Program-made: the position numbers and the translations under genes
Notes under the pieces: model-generated
Seen by the model: the letters and a program-made list of their open reading frames with translations, nothing else
What the model was told of the DNA's origin: nothing
The model's database searches: none
Assembly: GCF_030815585.1 (NCBI RefSeq)
Contig: NZ_JAUSWY010000001.1
Span: 3,534,001 to 3,598,000 of the forward strand
DNA: 64,000 nt
Direction: 5' to 3'
Source of the DNA: Arthrobacter pascens
Lineage (GTDB): Bacteria; Actinomycetota; Actinomycetes; Actinomycetales; Micrococcaceae
Shown: in pieces, positions 9,607 through 18,900 of the stretch
Layout of the letters: each line of letters begins with the position of its first letter
How positions within the stretch are numbered: the first letter of the stretch is position 1

Positions 9607-9679
9607 GCCCTCGTAGCTCAGTGGATAGAGCACGGCTCTCCTAAAGCCGGTGTCGTTGGTTCGATTCCAATCGAGGGCA
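9607..9679 (+). tRNA. tRNA-Arg (anticodon CCU)
   Basis: A complete 73-base cloverleaf is visible. The acceptor stem is GCCCTCG/CGAGGGC, the D arm GCTC/GAGC, the anticodon stem CGGCT/AGCCG with loop CTCCTAA giving anticodon CCU, and the T arm GTTGG-TTCGATT-CCAAT. The discriminator base is A and CCA is not encoded. It reads AGG codons, rare in such high-GC genomes. A coding sequence starts one base after the mature 3' end. Confidence 0.97.
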
Positions 9680-9680
9680 C

Positions 9681-10154
9681 TTGAAGCATCCCGAACCGGA
9701 GTTTGACCTCCGCGCCTACCTGCTCGGGTCAGCCACGGGCACGGCAGAGGCAGGATGCTGGACGGTGGAACGCCAGCTCCAGGACCGGGCGAACGGCACC
9801 CGCGGGACCTTTTCCGGCATCGTACTCTTTTCTCCCACGGACGACGGCGCCGTGGCTTTCCGCGAAGAAGGCACCATGCGCTGGCCCTCTTTCACTGGCC
9901 CCGCCTCACGCGAATACCTCCTGAAACCCGCCGGCCGGGCAGACGCCCTGGACGTATTTTTCACAAACGGGCGTACCTTCCACCGGATGAGCTTTACACC
10001 GGAAGCCAACCTGGACCAGCACTGGTGCGATCCGGACACCTACCGCGTGACCTATGTCTTCAAAGGCCCGGACCGGTTCAGCTACACGTGGGATGTGCGC
10101 GGGCCGGACAAGGACCTGCTGCTGACGTCCACCCTGCAGCGGCTAGGCTCGTAA
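9681..10154 (+). CDS. DUF6314 family protein
   Basis: The protein has 157 residues, beginning at TTG 9681. The conserved core starts almost at once (FDLRAYLLG, then WTVERQLQDR and GTFSGIVLFSP) and continues through EEGTMRWPSFTGPASREYLL, DVFFTNGRTFHRM and a C-terminal WDVRGPDKD. These fit the DUF6314 family, small beta-rich proteins often beside Nudix hydrolases. No other start is available: an in-frame TAA lies at 9642 and no ATG, GTG or TTG falls between it and 9681. The start codon is one base from the 3' end of tRNA-Arg, with no room for a ribosome-binding site outside the tRNA. The Nudix gene follows after two bases. Confidence 0.85.
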   Translation: MKHPEPEFDLRAYLLGSATGTAEAGCWTVERQLQDRANGTRGTFSGIVLFSPTDDGAVAFREEGTMRWPSFTGPASREYLLKPAGRADALDVFFTNGRTFHRMSFTPEANLDQHWCDPDTYRVTYVFKGPDRFSYTWDVRGPDKDLLLTSTLQRLGS

Positions 10155-10156
10155 CC

Positions 10157-10561
10157 GTGAAATCCCGAATTGTTGTCTCTGCTGTCTGCGTTTTCGACGA
10201 CGCCGGCCGGCTCCTGACCGTCCGCAAGCGCGGCACCGGCATGTTCATGCATCCCGGCGGAAAGCCCGAGCCAGGTGAAAGCGCGGTGCAGGCTGCTGCC
10301 CGTGAGCTCGCGGAGGAGGTGGGGATTGTTGTGGATCCCCGCCAACTGCAGCTGATGGGTACCTGGATTGCGGACGCCGCGAACGAGGCCGCCACGGACA
10401 TCGAAGCCACCGTCTTCCGCGCGCCCGGAACGTGGACGGCCCACCCCTCGGCCGAAATCGCCGAAATCCGCTGGCTGGACCTGGCCGCGCCGCTGCCGGC
10501 AGACCTCGCCCCGCTGCTCACGGAGCATATCCTCCCGGAGCTTGCCGCAGCACGCAGCTAG
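10157..10561 (+). CDS. Nudix hydrolase
   Basis: The protein has 134 residues from GTG 10157, two bases after the DUF6314 stop. The Nudix box is intact: GGKPEPGESAVQAAARELAEEVGI gives the GX5EX7REUXEEXGU pattern with its metal-binding REXXEE glutamates (about residues 34-57). The fold suggests hydrolysis of a nucleoside diphosphate linked to another moiety. The MutT-like length is compatible with house-cleaning of oxidised nucleotides, but the substrate is not readable. It forms a two-gene operon with the DUF6314 gene behind a tRNA. Its last four bases overlap the convergent ABC exporter stop. Confidence 0.93.
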   Translation: MKSRIVVSAVCVFDDAGRLLTVRKRGTGMFMHPGGKPEPGESAVQAAARELAEEVGIVVDPRQLQLMGTWIADAANEAATDIEATVFRAPGTWTAHPSAEIAEIRWLDLAAPLPADLAPLLTEHILPELAAARS

Positions 10562-12471
10562 TACTCCGGCACGGCTTCCTCAACCACCGCAGTGGCCTCG
10601 GCAAACTGTGTCCGGTACAGCTCCGCATAACGGCCCTCCGCTGTCAGCAGTTCCGTGTGCGTTCCACGTTCCACGATCCGCCCGTCCTCCACCACCAGGA
10701 TGACGTCAGCGGCACGGATGGTGGACAGCCGGTGGGCAATCACGACGGCGGTGCGCCCCTCGAGCGCTGCGCCCAGGGCAGCCTGAACGGCAGCCTCGTT
10801 GGTGGAGTCCAGCGCGGCAGTCGCTTCATCCAGGATCACCACCCTTGGTTGGGAGATGAGCAGCCTGGCGATGGTAAGGCGTTGGCGTTCGCCGCCGGAG
10901 AGCCGGTAGCCCCGTTCGCCTACCACGGTGTCCAGGCCATCCGGAAGGGACCGGATCATGGTTTCCAGCCGGGCCTGCCGGATGGCGTCCCACATGTCAT
11001 CCTCGGTGGCTTCCGGCCGGGCAAGGCGGAGGTTGGACGCAATGCTTTCGTGGAACAGGTGGCCATCCTGGGTGACCATGCCCAGGGTGTCCCGAAGCGA
11101 ATCAAAGGTCACGTCCCGGACGTCCAGTCCGGTGCCCGGGAAGGTCCCACCCAGCCGCACGGCGCCGGAATCGACGTCGTAGAGCCGCGACAGGAGCTGA
11201 GCGATGGTGGACTTGCCCGCACCCGAAGAGCCAACAAGTGCCACGGTCTGCCCGGGTTCCACGCGGAAACTGATGCCATGCAGCACTTCCTCGCCGCCGC
11301 GGGTATCCAGGGTGGACACTTCCTCCAGCGAGGCCAGCGACACCTTGTCCGCGGACGGGTAGGCAAAGCGGACGTCGTCGAATTCCACGGACACTGGACC
11401 CGGCTGAACAGCCACGGCGTCCGGCTTCTGCTGGATCAGCGGCTTGAGGTCCAGGATTTCGAAGACGCGCTCGAAGCTGACCAGGGCACTCATGATCTCG
11501 ACGCGGGCGTTGGAGAGGGCGGTCAGCGGGGCATACAGGCGGGTCAGCAGCAGGGCCAGCACCACAACATCGCCGGGGGCAAGCTGGCCGCCGATGGCGA
11601 GCCAGCCGCCCAGCCCGTACACCAGGGCCAGTGCCAGCGCGGACACCAGGGTCAGGGCTGTCACGAAGGTGAACTGCAGCATTGCGGTGCGGATGCCGAT
11701 GTCGCGGACCCGGCCGGCCCGGAGCGCGAATTCCCGGGATTCCTCGTCTGGCCGGCCGAAGAGCTTCACCAGGGTGGCGCCCGGAGCCGAGAACCGTTCG
11801 GTCATCTGGGTGCCCATGGCCGCGTTGTGCTCGGCGGCCTCACGCCTGAGGTCCGCAAGTTTGGACCCCATCCGCCGGGCAGGAATCAGGAAGATCGGCA
11901 GCAGGACCATCGCCAGCACCGTCACTTGCCAGGACGTGCCCAGCATCACGATCAGCGTCAGGACAAGGGCCACTACGTTGCTGACCACCCCGGACAGCGT
12001 GCCGGCGAACGCGGACTGTGCCCCGATGACGTCATTGTTCAGCCGGCTGACCAGGGCTCCTGTGCGCGTCCGGGTGAAGAACGCGATGGGCATCTTCTGC
12101 ACATGGTCAAACACCCTGGTGCGGAGATCGACGATCACGCCCTCGCCGATAGTGGAGGAGAGCCAGCGGCTCACCAGCCCCAGCCCTGCCTCGGCAACGG
12201 CCACTACGGCGATCAGCATGGCAAGCCGGATCACTTCGTCGGCTCCGGCCTTGGCCACAATGGCATCAACCACCTGGCCGGCCAGGACCGGAGTGGCTAC
12301 GGCAAGGAACGCCATCACAATGGACAGCAGCACAAAGGCAATCAGTTTCCGGCGGTGCGGGCGCGCGAAGCCCAGGACCCGCTTCAGTGTGGCCTTGGAA
12401 AACGGCTTGGACCCGCTCTTTGCCCGGGTGATGTTGTACAGGGAGTGCCAGGCAACGCCGTCCATGCTCAT
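10558..12471 (-). CDS. ABC exporter, fused permease-ATPase (type IV/MsbA-like)
   Basis: The protein has 637 residues in half-transporter layout: six membrane helices (about 40-330) followed by one nucleotide-binding domain. In the latter are Walker A (GSSGAGKST), the signature LSGGERQR and Walker B with D-loop (VVILDEATAALDS). The N-terminal domain has the exporter coupling pattern DVIGAQSAFAGTLSG. It would act as a homodimer or with a partner to extrude a lipid, peptide or drug; the substrate is unknown. Its start overlaps the stop of the upstream ABC-F gene by four bases (ATGA), so the two are translationally coupled. That pairing suggests, but does not prove, a role in drug tolerance. Confidence 0.93.
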   Translation of the reverse strand: MSMDGVAWHSLYNITRAKSGSKPFSKATLKRVLGFARPHRRKLIAFVLLSIVMAFLAVATPVLAGQVVDAIVAKAGADEVIRLAMLIAVVAVAEAGLGLVSRWLSSTIGEGVIVDLRTRVFDHVQKMPIAFFTRTRTGALVSRLNNDVIGAQSAFAGTLSGVVSNVVALVLTLIVMLGTSWQVTVLAMVLLPIFLIPARRMGSKLADLRREAAEHNAAMGTQMTERFSAPGATLVKLFGRPDEESREFALRAGRVRDIGIRTAMLQFTFVTALTLVSALALALVYGLGGWLAIGGQLAPGDVVVLALLLTRLYAPLTALSNARVEIMSALVSFERVFEILDLKPLIQQKPDAVAVQPGPVSVEFDDVRFAYPSADKVSLASLEEVSTLDTRGGEEVLHGISFRVEPGQTVALVGSSGAGKSTIAQLLSRLYDVDSGAVRLGGTFPGTGLDVRDVTFDSLRDTLGMVTQDGHLFHESIASNLRLARPEATEDDMWDAIRQARLETMIRSLPDGLDTVVGERGYRLSGGERQRLTIARLLISQPRVVILDEATAALDSTNEAAVQAALGAALEGRTAVVIAHRLSTIRAADVILVVEDGRIVERGTHTELLTAEGRYAELYRTQFAEATAVVEEAVPEY

Positions 12472-14132
12472 CGCTGTTGCTCCGTTGCGTCTGCCATCAG
12501 TTCAGTTACCATCCCATTTTCCACATTCCACCGTACGTCCAGCTGAACGTTCTCGAGCAGCCTCCGGTCATGGGTTACTAACAGCAAAGAGCCCTCATAA
12601 CTTCCCAGCGCCTCTTCCAGCTGCTCAATGGCGGGCAGGTCCAGGTGGTTGGTAGGCTCGTCCAGGACCAGCAGGTTCACGCCGCGAGCCTGCAGCAGGG
12701 CCAGCGCCGCGCGGGTGCGTTCGCCGGGCGAGAGGGAATCAACCGGGCGTGCCGTGTGGTCCGCTTTCAGCCCGAACTTGGCCAGCAGCGTCCGGATCTC
12801 CGCCGGGTTCATGTCCGTGAGCACGGCTTCGACGGCGTCAGCCAGGTTCAGGTGCCCGGCCAGCAAACCGCGTGCCTGGTCGATTTCGCCGATCGCCACC
12901 GACGCGCCCAGGGCAGCGTTGCCGGAGTCCGGCGCCTGTACACCCAGCAACAGCCGGAGGAGGGTGGACTTGCCCGCTCCGTTGGGGCCGGTGATGCCGA
13001 TCCGCTCCCCCGCGTTGAGCTGGAGGTTGACCGGGCCCAGGGTGAAGCTTCCCTGGTGCACCACGGCATCCCGCAGTGTTGCCACCACCGCGCTGGACCG
13101 GGCTGCCTGGCCAATGGTGAACTGCAGCTGCCATTCCTTGCGCGGCTCCTCCACCACGTCCAGCCGGGCGATGCGGGACTCCATCTGCCGGACCTTCTGG
13201 GCCTGCTTCTCCGAAGACTCGGTGCTGGCCGCACGCCGGATCTTGTCATTGTCCGGGCTCTTCTTCATGGCGTTTCGCACACCCTGGGAGCTCCACTCGC
13301 GCTGCGTGCGGGCGCGGGACACGAGATCCGCCTTGGTGGAGGCGAAATCCTCGAAGCGCTCACGCGCGTGCCGCCGGGCCACGGCCCGTTCCTCCAGGAA
13401 GGCCTCATAGCCGCCGTCGTACACTGCCACCGAATTCTGGGCCAGGTCCAGCTCCACGATGGTGGTGACGCAGCGGGCCAGGAACTCCCGGTCATGGGAC
13501 ACCAGCACCACGCCGCCGCGGAGGCCCTGCACAAAGGCCTCCAGTTTGGCCAATCCGGCCAGGTCGAGGTCGTTCGTGGGCTCATCCAGCAGCACAATGT
13601 CGAAGCGGCTGAGCAGCAGGGCAGCAAGGGCCACGCGGGCGGCCTGGCCGCCGGAGAGCCCGGTCATGGGGGCGTCCGGACCGGTCTCCAGGCCCAGATC
13701 GGCAAGGACAGCCGGAACGCGCTCATCCAGGTCGGCGGCACCGGAAGCCATCCAGCGGTCAAAGGCCAGCGAATAGGCGTCGTCGGTGCCAGGAGCGCCC
13801 GACCCCAGGGCCTCAGCGGTGGACTCCATCTCCGCGGTAGCCTGCGCGCAGCCGGTCCGGCGGGCAATGTAACCGCCCACCGTTTCGCCCGCCACCCGTT
13901 CATGTTCCTGGGGTAGCCAGCCCACAAAGGCGTCCGCGGGGGCAAGGCTGACCGTGCCCTCCTGGGGCTGGTCAACACCGGCCAGCAGCCGCAGCAGCGT
14001 CGATTTGCCCGCACCGTTGGCACCCACTACGCCCACCACATCGCCGGGTGCAACGGTCAGGGAAAGTTTCGAGAAGAGTGTGCGGTGATCGTGGCCACCG
14101 GCAAGGTCTTTGGCAACAAGGGTTGCAGTCAT
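12468..14132 (-). CDS. ABC-F family ATPase (ribosome-associated type)
   Basis: The protein has 554 residues from ATG 14132 (MTATLVAKDLAGG), with a GAGAG ribosome-binding site eight bases upstream. It has two ATPase domains and no membrane segment: Walker A motifs GANGAGKST and GPNGAGKST, signatures LSGGQAARVALAALLLS and LSPGERTRAALALLQ, and Walker B pairs VLLDEPTNDLDL and LVLDEPTNHLDL. The charged linker (about 245-340) matches the ABC-F P-site tRNA-interaction motif region. Members bind the ribosomal E site; some give antibiotic protection, others are housekeeping. The call to the resistance subgroup is inference, supported only by the leader terminator upstream and coupling to an exporter. 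Confidence 0.93.
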   Translation of the reverse strand: MTATLVAKDLAGGHDHRTLFSKLSLTVAPGDVVGVVGANGAGKSTLLRLLAGVDQPQEGTVSLAPADAFVGWLPQEHERVAGETVGGYIARRTGCAQATAEMESTAEALGSGAPGTDDAYSLAFDRWMASGAADLDERVPAVLADLGLETGPDAPMTGLSGGQAARVALAALLLSRFDIVLLDEPTNDLDLAGLAKLEAFVQGLRGGVVLVSHDREFLARCVTTIVELDLAQNSVAVYDGGYEAFLEERAVARRHARERFEDFASTKADLVSRARTQREWSSQGVRNAMKKSPDNDKIRRAASTESSEKQAQKVRQMESRIARLDVVEEPRKEWQLQFTIGQAARSSAVVATLRDAVVHQGSFTLGPVNLQLNAGERIGITGPNGAGKSTLLRLLLGVQAPDSGNAALGASVAIGEIDQARGLLAGHLNLADAVEAVLTDMNPAEIRTLLAKFGLKADHTARPVDSLSPGERTRAALALLQARGVNLLVLDEPTNHLDLPAIEQLEEALGSYEGSLLLVTHDRRLLENVQLDVRWNVENGMVTELMADATEQQR

Positions 14133-14165
14133 TGGTCCATTCTCTCGCCCGCAGGCGGCAGGGCT

Positions 14166-14213
14166 TAAAAAGAACCCGCTGGACCGGACTTGGGGGGCGT
14201 ACGGACCAGCGGG
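14166..14213 (-). terminator. Intrinsic terminator in the ABC-F leader (putative attenuator)
   Basis: On the minus strand CCCGCTGG (complement of 14206-14213) pairs with CCAGCGGG (14175-14182) plus a short inner stem, followed by TTCTTTTT. No minus-strand gene lies upstream for it to end, and it sits between a good promoter and the ABC-F start. This is the arrangement of transcription attenuators that control many ABC-F genes. Confidence 0.65.
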
Positions 14214-14224
14214 CTCGACCATCA

Positions 14225-14253
14225 AGCATAGTCGAATCCCCGCTGGCCCGCAA
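14225..14253 (-). promoter_or_regulatory. Candidate sigma-70-type promoter for the ABC-F/ABC exporter operon
   Basis: On the minus strand TTGCGG (14253-14248) is separated by 17 bases from TATGCT (14230-14225). The predicted transcription start near 14218 gives a leader of about 85 bases that contains the terminator hairpin. Confidence 0.55.
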
Positions 14254-14315
14254 AGTTCCCTATGGTCCGGCAGGCTAAAATCAAGGCATACATCCGTCCC
14301 TGCAGAGAGCACTCC

Positions 14316-15053
14316 ATGCCCCTCCCCGCCAAGGCGTTCCAGCGCTGGTTGCAAGGCATCGCGCCTGACACCACCACCGCTGACGTCTGCCGGATTTCTG
14401 GGATCAAGCGGACCACACTCGCCCAGCAGCTGGTCCGCGGCAAAGTCGCGGAGACCACCGTGGTGAGCATCAGCCGCGCCTTCAACATCAATCCCGTCAA
14501 TGCCCTGGCCGCGTTCGACGCGTTCCAGGAACTCGCCGGGCCCGTGCTTCCGCCCACTACGTGCGAGCTCGTTAGCCAGATCTCTACGCCGGACCTCCTG
14601 CGCGCCGTGCTGGCACGCGCCGCCGTGGATCCGGCGGGCCAGCCGTCGGCAGAACGGCCGGCCCTAAGCCCGGCGCCGCATGCCACGTCCGTCAAGGCCT
14701 GGGTGGAAGCGATCGACGACGGCGAGTTGCGGCACCGGGTGTCCGTCGCCACCGGGATCGCCCCGCAGAATTATTCGGCGCAGTTAACGGCGAACCGGCT
14801 GTCCCCCGAACTGGCCATCGCCACGTCCCAGGCTGCCGGCGTCGGACCTGCCGGCGGCCTGGTGGCCTCCGGCCTGATCACTGAGGCAGAGGCCGGCTGG
14901 CCGCCGGGGGCCAGGCAGGCGGCGCTGGACACCCTCCCCGACGGAGATCTGACAACGCTGGCCGGGGAGCGCCTGCAGGCCCTGGGGAAGGCGCTCCGGC
15001 GCCAAGAGCATGACCAGGAACAAACCAACAAAATCTGGGAGAACCTGGGATGA
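14316..15053 (+). CDS. Protein with two tandem helix-turn-helix-like repeats
   Basis: The protein has 245 residues from ATG 14316 (MPLPAKAFQRWLQG), with GAGAG about eight bases upstream. Residues about 5-70 form an XRE/Cro-like unit (TTADVCRISGIKRTTLAQQLV, then ISRAFNINPVNALAAF). Residues about 130-195 repeat the same layout (SVKAWVEAI, RVSVATGIAPQNYSAQL, AIATSQAAGVGPAGGLV), so the protein is an internal duplication with a linker between. It likely binds DNA as a regulator, but no target is evident. The C-terminus is charged and helical. It overlaps the next gene, a multi-span membrane protein, by four bases and is divergent from the ABC-F operon. I know no named family for the full-length protein. 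Confidence 0.72.
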   Translation: MPLPAKAFQRWLQGIAPDTTTADVCRISGIKRTTLAQQLVRGKVAETTVVSISRAFNINPVNALAAFDAFQELAGPVLPPTTCELVSQISTPDLLRAVLARAAVDPAGQPSAERPALSPAPHATSVKAWVEAIDDGELRHRVSVATGIAPQNYSAQLTANRLSPELAIATSQAAGVGPAGGLVASGLITEAEAGWPPGARQAALDTLPDGDLTTLAGERLQALGKALRRQEHDQEQTNKIWENLG

Positions 15054-15787
15054 TCGAAGTCCTTCAGTGGTCCACACTGGCGACGTGCGGCGTGGTTGCC
15101 GCAGCCCGCGTTCCCAGCGCACTGCGGGGGGAAAACAGGACCGTCTTCTTCATTTTTGCACTGTTGACCCTGGCGATCCTCCTGAGCATCGAAGGGCCAT
15201 ACGTTGCCATCGACCGGGCCCTGGGCGGGGTCAATGCGGCAAACCTCATCCTCCGCTTTGTCATCTTCGCGGCAATCTTCTGTGTGGGCATCCGCATTAC
15301 CAGGGGCTTCGGCGCCACGAATGGCTACCGGCTGGTGACGGGCCGGATCGGAATGGCTGTCCTTGCCACGGTCTCCCTGGCAGTGGTTGTCCTGTTCCTG
15401 CTGATTGATTCCGCGGGTTCCTCCTCAGGCCTGCAGGACATCTCGCTGCGGGGCGGTCCGGACGCCATGTTGGTCGAGTACTACGGCGCCGCCGGGCGGG
15501 CCTATCCGGCGTATGTTTCGCTTGTTCTGCTTCCGGCCATGGTGAGCGCTGTCCGCAGCAGGCTACCTGCCATGGTGCGGCTGGCAGCCGTTTTGCTGGC
15601 CGCTGGTGCCGTGGCCATTGCGCTGACGCTGCTCTTCCCGGTAGCCCCGCCGGAATGGGGGCCGGCGAAATTCGTCATAAACTACACAGCGGTACTCTGC
15701 TTTGTGGTGGGACTGACGTTGATCTGGGCGGCAAAGGTCCGGTATGGGCGCAATGTTGCCCGGGAAAAGACTTCTACCGAAAAGTAA
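15050..15787 (+). CDS. Multi-span (about seven) membrane protein coupled to an HTH protein
   Basis: The protein has 245 residues from ATG 15050, whose ATGA overlaps the stop of the HTH gene. Hydrophobic segments occur around 5-20, 30-48, 62-80, 97-118, 148-165, 172-198 and 208-228, and the tail is basic (KVRYGRNVAREKTSTEK), consistent with seven spans and a cytoplasmic C-terminus. There is no enzymatic motif. The layout resembles the membrane part of the MAB_1171c-like proteins of actinobacteria, but that is an impression rather than a match. Strict coupling to a DNA-binding protein suggests a membrane sensor or anchor for it. Confidence 0.68.
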   Translation: MIEVLQWSTLATCGVVAAARVPSALRGENRTVFFIFALLTLAILLSIEGPYVAIDRALGGVNAANLILRFVIFAAIFCVGIRITRGFGATNGYRLVTGRIGMAVLATVSLAVVVLFLLIDSAGSSSGLQDISLRGGPDAMLVEYYGAAGRAYPAYVSLVLLPAMVSAVRSRLPAMVRLAAVLLAAGAVAIALTLLFPVAPPEWGPAKFVINYTAVLCFVVGLTLIWAAKVRYGRNVAREKTSTEK

Positions 15788-15999
15788 CTGCCGCCGATTC
15801 ACAAAATCATTAGAATATGAAACAATCATGAATGTGTGAAGGCGAGGCGCCGGGCGTCTGCGAACGGGGATAGCTTCTTGGACGTTCCGCCTCAGTGGCC
15901 TTTGCGCAATTTGGGGGGATGAGTGGTGGCGGCCGTTGGGGACCGCCCCCACTCAGCCTGTTTAACAGGGGTTGTGGCCGGCTTGCACCGTGGCCGTCC

Positions 16000-18900
16000 C
16001 TAGCGGGCGAACCTCAAGGTCACCAGCTGGAAAGGACGCAGCGACAGCTCCACTATGCCCTCCCCTGCCACGGCCACACCCGGAGACTCTGCAGGCCGTT
16101 CGAGCAGGTCCGTGGCCAGGATGCCCCTGACCGGAAAGTTGGCTGTAAGCACTCCCATAGACCGCTGCCCCAGGGACTCGTACAGCCGGACGATGACATC
16201 GCCCGAGCCGTCCTCGGCAAGCTTGACCGCTTCAATGACCAGCGCAGGATTGCCCACGGTGAACAGCGGCTCCACCGGCTTGGCGCCGCGCACAATCCGC
16301 GGGCTCAGGTTGGTACGGTATCCCTCCTCCACGGCTTCCGCGATACTGGCGCCGGGGCGGATGGTCATTGTCAGTTCGTGGTGGCCGCGGTCTGCGTCAG
16401 GGTCCGGGAATTTGGCCGCCCGCAGGAGCGAAAGCCGCACGGTGGTGGTGGTGCCGCCGTCGTCCTCCCTGATGCTCCTGGTGACGTCATGCCCATAGGT
16501 GGATGCATTCGAGATAGCCACGCCGTACCCGGGTTCGGCTACATGTATCCAGCGGTGGGCGCAGATCTCAAACTTCGCAGCCTCCCACGAAGTGTTGACG
16601 TGGGTAGGACGGTAAACGTGGCCAAACTGCGTCTCGGACGCCGAGCGGTCCGCCCGGACGTCCAGCGGAAACCCAAGCTTCAGGAGCTTCTCACGCTCCT
16701 GCCAGTCGACGGCGGTGGTGATCGCCAGCGATTCGCTGCCGGCCTCCAGTGCGATCCGCTGAGTGACAGGAGAGGAACCTGCCAGGCGCTCCACTACTAC
16801 AACAGGGGTTTGGCCATCGTGTTCCAGCCGGATGGTAAGCGCCTGGGCGAGGGACGTGACGCTGCGGCGGTAGAACTCATCGATGTCCCAAGCGTCCCAT
16901 TCGTTCGGGGTGTCCCGGTGCAGCTCCAGCAGGTTGCCGCGCTGCCCGGGCGCAATGGCCTCCCGTCCGGTGGCGTAATCAATGAGGGAGGTGATCAGGC
17001 CATTGGAGTCCAGGACAGCCCTGATGACGCCGTTGTCCAGCACGTAGCCACCGTCCGCAGCGCTCGCCTGGACACGCTGGCCTGCGGCGACGGGTTCGGC
17101 AGCGCCCAGGGCCGGAACCCCGTTGCGGGCATGGGGCGCGGCGTTGAGCAGGAACTCCAGGGAGCCGGAACCCAGTACGGCAGCAGCGGCCTGCGCGATG
17201 AGTCCCTCGAGGCCTGAGCTGACTGCGGCGTAGTTCCGTTCGGCGTCCTGGTGCACCCATGCGATGGAACTGCCGGGGAGGATGTCGTGGAACTGCTGCA
17301 TCAGAACCAGCCGCCAGATCCGTTTAAGCTCGGCCGCCGGGTAGGTGAAGGCCCCGCCGTTGCGGACGGCGGCCGTAGCGCACCACAGTTCGGCTTCCCG
17401 GAGCAGGTGTTCACTGCGCCGGTTTCCACGCTTGGTCTCGGCCTGGCTGGTGTACGTGCCGCGGTGGAGTTCCAGGTACATCTCCCCCACCCAGACCGGC
17501 AGGGCCGTGTACTCTTCCTCCGCTTGCGTGAAGAAGCTTTCCGCCGAGCCGATGCGGACCCTGGGTGAGCCTTCCAGGTCAGCAGCGCGGCTGGCGGCTG
17601 CCAGCATTTCGCGCGTGGGTCCGCCACCGCCGTCGCCGTAGCCGAAAGGCACCAGTGACGTGTTGCCGCGCCCGTGATCCCGGTAATTTCGTTCGGCGTG
17701 CGCCAGTTCGCGCGCGCTCAACTCGGAATTGTAGGTGTCCACCGGAGGGAAGTGCGTGAACAGCCGGGTGCCATCGATGCCTTCCCAGTTGAAGGTGTGG
17801 TGGGGCATCCGGTTGATCTGGTTCCAGGAGATCTTCTGTGTCAGGAACCAGCGGCTGCCGGCCGCCTTGACGATCTGCGGCAGGGCCGCGGAGTAGCCGA
17901 ACGAGTCCGGAAGCCAGGCTTCCCGGCATTCGATGCCGAATTCTTCGAGGAAGAAGCTTTTGCCCTCCACGAACTGGCGGGCCATCGCCTCGCCGCCGGG
18001 CATGTTGGTGTCCGATTCAACCCACATGCCACCGACAGGGACAAATTGCCCGGCCTTGACCTTTTCCCGTATGCGGCCAAAAAGCTCGGGATAGAACTCC
18101 TTCATCCAAGCAAGCTGCTGGGCGGAGGAGCAGGAGAAGACAAAGCCGGGATTTTCGTCCATCAGTGCCACCACATTGGAGAACGTCCTGGCGCACTTGC
18201 GGATGGTTTCGCGCACCGGCCAGAGCCAGGCGGAATCGATGTGCGCGTGGCCGGTAGCCACCAGTTGGTGGGCCGAGGCATAGGCAGGCCTGGACAGAAC
18301 CTCGGCGAGCGCTTCCCGGCCGGCGGCCGCGGTCCCGGCAATGTTGTCCGGGTCCATGATGTCCATCATGCGTTCGAGGGCGCGGAGGATTTCATGGCGC
18401 CGCGGCTGTTCCATGGGGAGCTCGTGCATCAGCCCGGCCAGCGACCAGATGTCCTGCTGGAGTTCCCACACGGATTGGTTCAGCTCCGCGATGGCGATGG
18501 TGCCGAGCCTGTACTGGGGCGCCGTCCCGGCGGTGGCCTTGTCCCCGTATGGCATGGCCGCGAAGGTCCAGCCCTGCGCAACATCCGGGTTGGCGGCTGC
18601 TTCAACGTAGAAGTCCACTGCCATGCCGCTGCCCAGCAGTTTGAGCGGGAGGTACTGGTTCCGCGGCGAGATGGCCTTGATGATGGTGCCGTCCGGGCGC
18701 CACGCGATCCCCTCACACTGGAAGCCGGGGATTTCAGTGGTGAATCCCAGGTCAACGACAATTTCCACTGTGGTCTCGGGGTCGGTGCCCCAGGATTCGG
18801 GAACATCGCCCTGCAGCCTCAGCCACTTGGTGCCCCACGGCTTCCCCCAGGCAGCCCCGTGGTCCTGCGGGAGGAAGTCGTGCCGCAGAGCCTCCATCAC

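Noticed and set aside
9607..9679. tRNA-Arg as an integration site for a mobile element
   Set aside because: No integrase, direct repeat of the tRNA 3' end or foreign-looking genes follow; the next genes are ordinary chromosomal DUF6314 and Nudix genes.
14133..14222. Thirty-residue N-terminal extension of the ABC-F protein from the ATG at 14222
   Set aside because: The predicted transcription start (about 14218) lies after this ATG, the extension would cross the terminator hairpin, and the ATG at 14132 has its own ribosome-binding site.
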